DNA of 29,421 nucleotides from JACVRW01 sp035705985 (GTDB lineage: Bacteria > Actinomycetota > Thermoleophilia > Solirubrobacterales > Thermoleophilaceae), in assembly GCA_035705985.1 (NCBI GenBank), contig DASSVP010000154.1:1-29421 (forward strand). Direction: 5' to 3'. The notes below the pieces were generated by a model. It worked only from the letters and a program-made list of their open reading frames with translations, did no database searches and was not told the origin of the DNA. The position numbers were made by a program, and so were the translations under genes. Below are positions 23,446 to 29,421 of the stretch, one piece after another. Numbering within the stretch: the stretch's first letter is position 1; every line of letters begins with the position of its first letter.

Positions 23446-23877
23446 ATGGCTAGGACGGAAACGCGCGCAGGGGTGCGGCGTCGCAGCGTGGAACGGCCAG
23501 GCCGAGACGGTCTCAGGATGCGCCTGAGCGGCGGTCCGGAGGCGGCCGCGGAGGCCCGCACGGCGCTCTCGACGCTCCGCGCCGACCTGGATCCCCCACT
23601 CATGGAGACGCTGCGGCTGCTGGTGACGGAGCTCGTCACCAACAGCGTGCGCCATACCGACGCGCCGAAGATCACGCTCCGGGTCGCGGTCGGTAACAGC
23701 GCCGTGCTCACCGAGGTGACCGACGAGGGGCCGGGCTTCGACCCCGAGGCACTTGGCGAGGCGGGCAGCGACACGTGCGGCTGGGGTCTGCTCCTGGTCC
23801 AGCGCCTGGCGCAGAGCTGGGGCGTGAAGGACGACGGCGCCTCGAAGCGCGTCTGGTTCGAGCTCCGCCGGGCCTAG
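23446..23877 (+). CDS. RsbW-like anti-sigma/serine kinase ATPase
   Basis: A 143-residue GHKL (HATPase_c_2) protein. The N-box is TELVTNSVRH (N66), the G1 box VTDEGPGFDP (D93) and the G2 box GWGLLLVQRLA (112-122), the layout of RsbW/SpoIIAB-type switch kinases, which bind a sigma factor and phosphorylate its antagonist. The first 24 residues are Arg-rich and outside the fold. ATG at 23446 is used; GTG at 23443 is in frame, and ATG at 23518 would begin just at the fold. The gene follows the RsbU-like phosphatase by 68 bases and is probably its functional partner. Its TAG shares bases with the stop of the convergent DUF72 gene. Confidence 0.85.
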   Translation: MARTETRAGVRRRSVERPGRDGLRMRLSGGPEAAAEARTALSTLRADLDPPLMETLRLLVTELVTNSVRHTDAPKITLRVAVGNSAVLTEVTDEGPGFDPEALGEAGSDTCGWGLLLVQRLAQSWGVKDDGASKRVWFELRRA

Positions 23878-24755
23878 AGCGTCAGCTGGGGATCGTCCGG
23901 GATCTCTTGCCCCAGCAGGGCCCTGAATCTCTGCGCCGCCGTGGGAGCGTCGTCTCCTCGATTGTTGTTGAAGGCGACGTGAACTTCGCCCGCGCTCTCA
24001 GCCATCTGCCTGGCCCGGCCGGCGATCTGCTCAAGCTCCGCATCGGTGTACTGCCAGGCGAAGCGCTCCGCGACCGACCTGCCGGTGAGGTAGCCCTTCG
24101 TGTTGCGCCCGTGGGCGCGGAAATACGCCCGTGACGGGTTCGTGACCGCGTCGAGCGGCGGCATGATCTGGAAGTTGTCGCCCGGCGGCGCGTCGACGGA
24201 CACGTAGGTCACGCCGCGGTCGGCGAACCAGTCGAGCGTGTCGCCGCGGCGCTCGTCGGCGACCCAGTTGCGGTTTCGCAGCTCGACGGCCAGGCCGTGG
24301 GGGCCAAGGACCTCAACGAGCTGGTCGAGCTCCTCCAGGCTGTGCTTCCTCGGCGAGAAGGCGGGCGTGAGCTGAAGCAGGTAGGCGCCGAACTTCCCGG
24401 CGTCGCGGAGCGGCGCGGTCTCCTCCACGAGGCGCGCCGCCAGCGGGAGCTCCAGCTCCGGCGTGCCGTGCAGGCCGCGCAGGTCGGGCGGGAGCGACTC
24501 CACCGGCGCCGAGTGCCGGGACAGCGCGCGGTGGGCCTTCACGTCGAAGGTGAAGCCGTCCGGGGTGACCTCGACCCAGCCGTGCACCGTGTTGCGGTCG
24601 GGGACCGCGTAGAAGCTCGAGTTCAGCTCGACCATCTCGAAGCGCTGCGCGTACCAGGGCAGCCGCTCCCTGGCGGGCAGCTTCGGCGGATACCACTCCT
24701 TGATGAACCCGGGGTCCGCCCAGCTCGAGGTGCCTACGAGAATCCGTCCGGACAT
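23874..24755 (-). CDS. DUF72 family protein (YecE-like)
   Basis: A 293-residue protein of the DUF72/YecE TIM-barrel family, whose function is unknown. It begins ILVGTSSWADPGFIKEWYPP and has FEMVELNSSFYAVP, FTFDVKAHRALSRH, KFGAYLLQLTPAFSP, LAVELRNRNWV, VTYVSVDAPPG and a late VHVAFNNNRGDDAPTAA, all characteristic of the family. ATG at 24755 follows the dnaE2 stop by 13-14 bases, so it is very likely co-transcribed with dnaE2. If so, the LexA-type box would place it in the SOS response, an inference from position. Its TAG shares bases with the stop of the RsbW-like gene. Confidence 0.92.
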   Translation of the reverse strand: MSGRILVGTSSWADPGFIKEWYPPKLPARERLPWYAQRFEMVELNSSFYAVPDRNTVHGWVEVTPDGFTFDVKAHRALSRHSAPVESLPPDLRGLHGTPELELPLAARLVEETAPLRDAGKFGAYLLQLTPAFSPRKHSLEELDQLVEVLGPHGLAVELRNRNWVADERRGDTLDWFADRGVTYVSVDAPPGDNFQIMPPLDAVTNPSRAYFRAHGRNTKGYLTGRSVAERFAWQYTDAELEQIAGRARQMAESAGEVHVAFNNNRGDDAPTAAQRFRALLGQEIPDDPQLTL

Positions 24756-24769
24756 GGCCCTGATATTGC

Positions 24770-27700
24770 CTAGCCGCGCCGGCCGAAGCTGTGCGCGGCC
24801 GGGAGGACGGCCGCGAGCTCGCCGGCGTCGCTCGACCAGACGCGGCGGGGCTCGATGTGGGTGACCTTCGCCGGCGGGAGGTCGGGGCGGTCGAGCCGCT
24901 CGATGCGGTCCACGATCACATTCGTGGTCCCCTCGCGCCGCTCGAGGCGGCCCGAGGCCAGCACGAGCGGCTCCGAGCGGACCGCCAGCCGGAAGCGGTC
25001 GTGCACCGGCGGCGAGACGATCAGGTTGATCGTGCCCAGCTCGTCCTCGAGGAGCATGAACGTCACGCCCTTCGCCGTGGCCGGGCGCTGGCGGGCGATC
25101 ACGAGGCCCGCCACCCTGACGCGGCGGCCGTGCGGATGGCCCTCGAGGTCGCGGCTCGTGCGCAGGTCAGACGGCAGGCCCGGACGCATCAGCTCGAGCG
25201 GGTGCTCGCGCAGCGTCACGCCGGTTGAGCCGTAGTCGGCGAGCATCCGCTCCCACGCGCTGAGCGCGCGCAGCTCGGGCCCCTCCTGAGGCTCGAGCGG
25301 GAGCGCGAGCTGAGTGCCCTCCGGAACCTGAGTGCCGGGCACCGCCACGCCGAGCATCCACAGGGCGCGCCGGCGCCTGGCCACGGGATGGCCGTCCACG
25401 AGCGCGTCGCACGCACCGGCCCAGGCGAGCCTCCCGAGCGTCTCCGCGGACGCGCCGGAGCAACCGGCGAGGTCGCCGAGCGAGCGCCAGCCGTCCCCGC
25501 GTTCGGCCACCATCGCCTTCACCTCGGCCTCCTTCACCCCTGTCACGTAGCCCAGTCCCATGCGGACGCCGCCGTCCTCCACCCGGCACTCGGCTCCGCT
25601 CCTCACCACGCACGGCGGCAGCACCTCCACCCTGCGCCGCTGCGCCTCGTGCACGAGGGCGTCCGGCGGATAGAAGCCCATCGGCTGCTCGTTCAGGAGC
25701 GCGCAGAGGAACTCCGGGTGGTAGTGCACGCGCAGCCAGGTGGACTGGTACGCGAGCAGGCCGAATGCGGCCGAGTGCGCCTTGGGGAAGCCGAATCCCG
25801 AGAAGCCCACGATCTGCGTCCACACGGTCTCGGCCGTCTCGCGCGCGGCGCCGCGCTCCATCGCCCCCTCCACGAACTTCTCCTCGTAGGCCCGGATCGC
25901 CGCCTCGGAGCGGCGCCGGCTCATCGCGCGACGCAGGCCCTCGGCCTCCCCGGCCGAGAAGCCCGCGAACGCCATCGACACCTCCAGCACCTGATCCTGG
26001 AAGACGATCGTGCCGAGCGTGTCGCGCAGCACCGGCTCGAGCGACGGGTGCTCGTAGGGCACCTCGTACGCGGGGTCCTCCCGCAGCGCCTTGCGCCGCT
26101 CGATGTACGGGTGCACCGCGCCGCCGATGATCGGCCCCGGCCGCACGAGCGCCACCTGGACAGTCAGGTCGTCGAGCGTCTCGGGCCGCGTCCGCTTCAG
26201 CATCTGCATCTGCGCGCGCGACTCGATCTGGAACACGCCCGTGGTCTCCGCCTCCTGGATCTGCGCATAGACCTCCCCGTCGTCGTACGGGATGCGCGAC
26301 AGGTCGATCCGCTCGCCGCGCACGCGCGCGATCTCGTCGATGCAGCGCTCGACCGCCGAGAGCATCCCGAGCCCGAGCAGGTCGATCTTGAGGAAGCCGG
26401 CGTCGCCGCAGGAGTCCTTGTCCCACTGGTCCATCTGGCGTCCCTCCATCGAGGCCGGCTGCACCGGGCAGAGCTCGATCAGCGGCTGGGTCGAGATCAC
26501 CATCCCGCCCGGGTGCTGCGACATGTGGCGCGGGAGCCCCCAGGCGTCGTGGGCCAGCTTCACGAGCGCGTCCCAGCGCGGGGAGCCGCCGCGCGGCACC
26601 TCGTCACCAATTTCATTTCGGTCCTTCCACGGGTCCACCCGGCGTGCGAGCCGCTCGATCTCTCCGGGCGGCAGGCCGAGCGCCTTCGCGAAGTCGCGCA
26701 CCGCCGAGCGCACCTGGAAGGTCGAGAACGCCGCCACCAGCGCGCAGCGGTCGCGGCCGTAGCGGTCGTGCACGCGCGGGATCAGCACGTCGCGGATGTC
26801 GCGCGGGAAGTCGAGGTCGATGTCGGGCAGCGCGGTCAGCTCCTCGTTCAGGAAGCGGCCGAGCAGCAGCTCGTTCGCGATCGGGTCCACGTGCGAGAGG
26901 CCGGTTAGGTAGCAGACGATCGAGGACACGCTCGACCCGCGGCCGCGCCCCGGCGGGAGCAGGCGACGCGACGACTCCGGGCCCCGCACCTCGGCCGCCA
27001 CCTCGCGCGCCAGCTCGAGCATGTCGCGGTGGAGCAGGAAGAAGCCCGACAGGCCGAGGTGGCGGATCACGCGGAGCTCCTCGTCGAGCCGCGCCGCCGC
27101 CTCGGATGAGAGCATCGCTCCGCCGGCGGCTTCGCGCCGGCCTCGCGCACGGCGCGCGCCGTAGCGCTCCTCGAAGCGGTCGCGGCAGAGCGCGGCGAGC
27201 TTCGAGTCGGCCTCCGGGTCCTCGGAGCCGGGGTAGCGGTAGCCGAGGTCCTCGGTGAGGTCGAAGGAGAGCCGCTCGGCGAGCCGCCCGCTCTCCTCGA
27301 CCGCGCCGGGATGCTCGCGGAAGCGCTCCGCCATCTTCTCGGGCGGCGCCAGCACGTGCGAGGAGTTGCCGCGCCGGAGCGGCTCGGTCTCGTCGAGCGT
27401 CTTGCCGAGGCCCACCGCGACCATGGCGTCCTGGAGCGCGATGCGGTCCCGCGCGTGCACGTGGACGTTGCCGGTGGCGACGGTTGGCACCCCGAGCCGC
27501 CCCGCCAGCTCGGCGAGCAGGCGGTTGCGGCGCCGGTCGTGCCGCCAGAAGGGGCGCTGGAGCTCGATTCGGAGGTTCTCGCGGCCGAAGATCGCGAGCA
27601 GCCGGCGCGCGGCCGCCGCCGCCTCCACGTGAGCACCCGCCTCCACGCGTGAGGCCACCGCGCCGCTGCGCGCGCAGCCCGACAGGCAGACGAGCCCGGC

Positions 27701-28096
27701 GGCGTGCTGCTCCACCTCGTCGAGCGAGACGTGCGGCTCCCCGTCGAGCGGGTCCTGGCGCCCGCCGCCCTCGGTCCAGCCCTCGCGCGCCCAGCGGCGC
27801 GTGTGCCAGTGCGACGCCGTGAGCAGGCGGCAGAGGTTCGTGTAGCCCTCGCGCGTCTCGCACAGGAGCGTGAGGTGGCTGCCGTCGTCGAGCGTCACCT
27901 CGGCGCCCGTGATCGGCCGCACGCCGAGCGGCTTCAGCGCCTGCGCCATCTCCATGGCGCCGTGGAGCCCGTCGTGGTCGGTCAGCGCGAGCGCCGAGTG
28001 GCCCTGCTCAGCCGCTACACCGGCGAGCTCCGCCGGATGGGACGCGCCGTCGAGGAACGAGTAGGCGGAATGACAGTGGAGCTCGGCATACGACAC
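24770..28096 (-). CDS. dnaE2: Error-prone DNA polymerase DnaE2 (ImuC)
   Basis: A 1108-residue C-family DNA polymerase for damage-induced mutagenesis. The N-terminal PHP domain (ELHCHSAYSFLDGASHPAEL, ALALTDHDG) is followed by the polymerase core; the catalytic aspartates lie in PDIDLDF (D425, D427 and D429). Further DnaE2-type motifs are GRGRGSSVSSIVCYLTG, WGLPRHMSQHPGGMV, FLKIDLLGLGMLSAV and QIVGFSGFGFPKAHSAAF. Near the C-terminus QLALPL looks like a clamp-binding motif, and the OB-fold region contains FMLLEDELGTINLIV. GTG at 28096 is chosen because it gives the family start (M)SYAELHCHS; in-frame GTG at 28102 and TTG at 28114 are possible. The LexA-like box abuts this start. ImuA and ImuB genes, often beside dnaE2, are absent here. 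Confidence 0.95.
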   Translation of the reverse strand: MSYAELHCHSAYSFLDGASHPAELAGVAAEQGHSALALTDHDGLHGAMEMAQALKPLGVRPITGAEVTLDDGSHLTLLCETREGYTNLCRLLTASHWHTRRWAREGWTEGGGRQDPLDGEPHVSLDEVEQHAAGLVCLSGCARSGAVASRVEAGAHVEAAAAARRLLAIFGRENLRIELQRPFWRHDRRRNRLLAELAGRLGVPTVATGNVHVHARDRIALQDAMVAVGLGKTLDETEPLRRGNSSHVLAPPEKMAERFREHPGAVEESGRLAERLSFDLTEDLGYRYPGSEDPEADSKLAALCRDRFEERYGARRARGRREAAGGAMLSSEAAARLDEELRVIRHLGLSGFFLLHRDMLELAREVAAEVRGPESSRRLLPPGRGRGSSVSSIVCYLTGLSHVDPIANELLLGRFLNEELTALPDIDLDFPRDIRDVLIPRVHDRYGRDRCALVAAFSTFQVRSAVRDFAKALGLPPGEIERLARRVDPWKDRNEIGDEVPRGGSPRWDALVKLAHDAWGLPRHMSQHPGGMVISTQPLIELCPVQPASMEGRQMDQWDKDSCGDAGFLKIDLLGLGMLSAVERCIDEIARVRGERIDLSRIPYDDGEVYAQIQEAETTGVFQIESRAQMQMLKRTRPETLDDLTVQVALVRPGPIIGGAVHPYIERRKALREDPAYEVPYEHPSLEPVLRDTLGTIVFQDQVLEVSMAFAGFSAGEAEGLRRAMSRRRSEAAIRAYEEKFVEGAMERGAARETAETVWTQIVGFSGFGFPKAHSAAFGLLAYQSTWLRVHYHPEFLCALLNEQPMGFYPPDALVHEAQRRRVEVLPPCVVRSGAECRVEDGGVRMGLGYVTGVKEAEVKAMVAERGDGWRSLGDLAGCSGASAETLGRLAWAGACDALVDGHPVARRRRALWMLGVAVPGTQVPEGTQLALPLEPQEGPELRALSAWERMLADYGSTGVTLREHPLELMRPGLPSDLRTSRDLEGHPHGRRVRVAGLVIARQRPATAKGVTFMLLEDELGTINLIVSPPVHDRFRLAVRSEPLVLASGRLERREGTTNVIVDRIERLDRPDLPPAKVTHIEPRRVWSSDAGELAAVLPAAHSFGRRG

Positions 28097-28109
28097 GAAC
28101 ACATGTTCG
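28096..28109. promoter_or_regulatory. LexA (SOS) box at the dnaE2 start
   Basis: CGAAC-acat-GTTCG is a perfect inverted repeat with the GAAC-N4-GTTC core of the Bacillus/actinobacterial LexA site. It directly precedes, and shares one base with, the preferred GTG start of dnaE2, an expected SOS gene. LexA binding is inferred from the consensus. Confidence 0.75.
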
Positions 28110-28112
28110 CAC

Positions 28113-28149
28113 AACCCTCAAGTAAGGGTCTGACCCTTTTCGGAGGGTT
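28113..28149. terminator. Nested inverted repeats between the GGDEF gene and dnaE2
   Basis: Outer arms AACCCTC (28113-28119) and GAGGGTT (28143-28149) enclose inner arms AAGGGTC (28124-28130) and GACCCTT (28132-28138) with a one-base loop centre. Both sets are perfect. On the minus strand it follows the GGDEF stop (28152-28154), so it probably ends that transcript before the dnaE2 promoter; it could also be an operator or a scattered repeat unit. Confidence 0.5.
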
Positions 28150-28151
28150 TG

Positions 28152-29421
28152 TTACGCGATCGCTTCGTGCCGGCGGCGGCGCTTCACCCCGTAGAGCACC
28201 TGGTCGGCACGGGCCACCAGGCGGTCGGGGCTCTCTCCCGGCTCGTAGACAGCGACGCCGAAGCTTGCCTCGATCTCGGCGAGCGGCTCGCGGGCGGCGC
28301 GCGACACGGCGTGCTGCAGGCGGCTGATCACCCGCTCGGCGTCGAGCTCCGAGGCGCCCGCCAGCACGACCGCGAACTCGTCGCCGCCGAGCCGGTACGC
28401 GTCGTCGCGGCGCAGGCCGGTGCGGAGCGCCTCGGCGAGAAGGCGCAGCGCGAGGTCGCCCGCCTCGTGCCCCAGCGTGTCGTTGACGCGCTTCAGGTTG
28501 TCCATGTCGCAGAGCACGACGGCGAACGCGGCATCCGGCTCACCCGCCTCGCGCGCCAGCCGTGCACGGAAGGCACGCCGGTTCAGCAGGCCGGTGAGCG
28601 CGTCGTGGGTGGCCTCGTGGCGCAGCTTCAGCGCCTGGTCGGCGGATTGGAGCGCCGCCACGGCCTGGTTCGCGAACAGGCGCAGCGCCTGGAGGCGCGC
28701 GCGGGTGGGCAGCAGCCGGTCGCGCGGGTCGTCCACCCAGATCAGCCCGCGGCGCCGGCCCTGCGGCTCGGTGAGCGGGACGATCAGCCAGTGGTGCGAC
28801 CACGCGTGCGGGCCGCGCCCGTACAGCTCGGAGTCGCGCTCCGCGGCGGGGTCGCGCCCGAGCCGCTCCTCCGCCACCTCGGTCGGCACGAGGTAGCAGC
28901 CGGCCACCTCGAACTCGTCTGTGAGCAGCGGCGTCAGCGAGTCGAGCGTGAGCGCCTTGCTCACCCGCGGCTCGGCGAACCACCCGCTCGACGCCTGCGG
29001 CACGAGCGGCATGTCCGCTCGCGGCGCCAGCTCGATCACGACCTTCTCGAAGCCGAGCGCGTCGCGGATGCCGTCGCAGACGGCCTGGAGGATGTCCTCC
29101 GGGTCGTCGGCCTCGGCCACCTGCGCGGACACCTCGAGGATGCCCTCGAGCATGCGCTGGTGCTGCACGTCGCCGGCCGTGTCCTGCGCCATCCGCAGCG
29201 CGAGCGCCGCATGGCGCGAGATCGCCACGAGCGCGTCGAGCTCGTCGTCGGTGGGACGGCGGCCGTTGTCGGGCTCGTCGACGGAGATCACGCCGATCAG
29301 GATGCCCTTCGGGTCGCGGAGCGGGACGAACAGGGCGTCCTCGGCGGTCCACGCGTCGGGGTCGTCGCTCGGCGCGATCCGAGGCACGTAGCTGTGGACC
29401 CCCATGCCATCCCAGTCGAAC
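28152..29421 (-). CDS. GAF-GGDEF diguanylate cyclase (5' end outside window)
   Basis: At least 422 residues of a soluble sensor cyclase; the frame stays open to the right edge (FDWDG before the first internal ATG at 29405), so the start is probably outside. The visible part begins within a GAF domain (PLRDPKGILIGVISVDEPD ... RHAALALRMAQ), then a coiled linker and a second GAF-like domain (DPEDILQAVCDGIRDALGFEKVVIELAP ... LFANQAVAALQSADQALK), then a GGDEF domain opening HEATHDALTGLLNRRAF with an intact active site RLGGDEFAVV. Product would be cyclic di-GMP. The allosteric I-site Arg (expected nine residues before GGDEF) is Leu here, so product inhibition may be absent. No EAL domain is present. 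Confidence 0.9.
   Translation of the reverse strand, partial: FDWDGMGVHSYVPRIAPSDDPDAWTAEDALFVPLRDPKGILIGVISVDEPDNGRRPTDDELDALVAISRHAALALRMAQDTAGDVQHQRMLEGILEVSAQVAEADDPEDILQAVCDGIRDALGFEKVVIELAPRADMPLVPQASSGWFAEPRVSKALTLDSLTPLLTDEFEVAGCYLVPTEVAEERLGRDPAAERDSELYGRGPHAWSHHWLIVPLTEPQGRRRGLIWVDDPRDRLLPTRARLQALRLFANQAVAALQSADQALKLRHEATHDALTGLLNRRAFRARLAREAGEPDAAFAVVLCDMDNLKRVNDTLGHEAGDLALRLLAEALRTGLRRDDAYRLGGDEFAVVLAGASELDAERVISRLQHAVSRAAREPLAEIEASFGVAVYEPGESPDRLVARADQVLYGVKRRRRHEAIA

Overview
The window is about 29.4 kb of very GC-rich DNA, densely packed with genes on both strands. Frequent GTG and TTG starts and 4-base start/stop overlaps (GTGA, ATGA, TTGA) fit an actinobacterium. The mix of genes (tlyA-nadK-recN-pyrG with Nudix-xerD, efp-nusB-xseB-ispA-dxs, dnaE2, a GAF/PAS/PP2C regulator) suggests Thermoleophilia/Solirubrobacterales or a relative. 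That placement is an inference from gene content and style, not from a marker gene. I saw no rRNA, tRNA, CRISPR, transposase or prophage genes. No gap between genes exceeds about 100 bases.

Layout. (1) 1-902: the 5' part of recO (minus, running off the left edge) and a divergent glutaredoxin. (2) 997-4507, minus: M20 peptidase - Nudix hydrolase - xerD - mutM, tightly packed. (3) 4563-6296, plus: a secreted S15/CocE-type hydrolase. (4) 6293-11381, minus: tlyA - nadK - recN - pyrG, an order well known in actinobacteria. (5) 11456-13829: a small membrane protein, a SnoaL-like protein, OsmC and an M42 aminopeptidase. (6) 13873-17874, minus: efp - nusB - xseB-like - ispA - dxs, joining translation and transcription factors to isoprenoid precursor synthesis. 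(7) 17914-20809: FMN-dependent alpha-hydroxy-acid oxidase, a double-VOC protein and a metallo-beta-lactamase-fold hydrolase. (8) 20888-23877, plus: a membrane-anchored GAF-PAS-GAF-PP2C phosphatase followed by an RsbW-like anti-sigma/ATPase, a partner-switching stress module. (9) 23874-29421, minus: a GAF-GGDEF diguanylate cyclase (cut by the right edge), SOS-type dnaE2 and a DUF72 protein.

Regulatory structure visible in the sequence: a perfect GAAC-N4-GTTC LexA box touching the dnaE2 start; a perfect TGTGA-N6-TCACA CRP/GlxR-type palindrome between tlyA and the small membrane protein; a SigB/SigF-like promoter before the RsbW-like gene; and hairpins between three of the six convergent gene pairs. 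The other three convergent pairs share their stop codons (CTAA, CTAG, CTAG). Several divergent pairs are so close that at least one mRNA is probably leaderless or nearly so. No clearly new defence or mobile system is evident. The most interesting points are the regulatory sites, the OsmC gene that lacks a normal start codon, and the partner-switching module.
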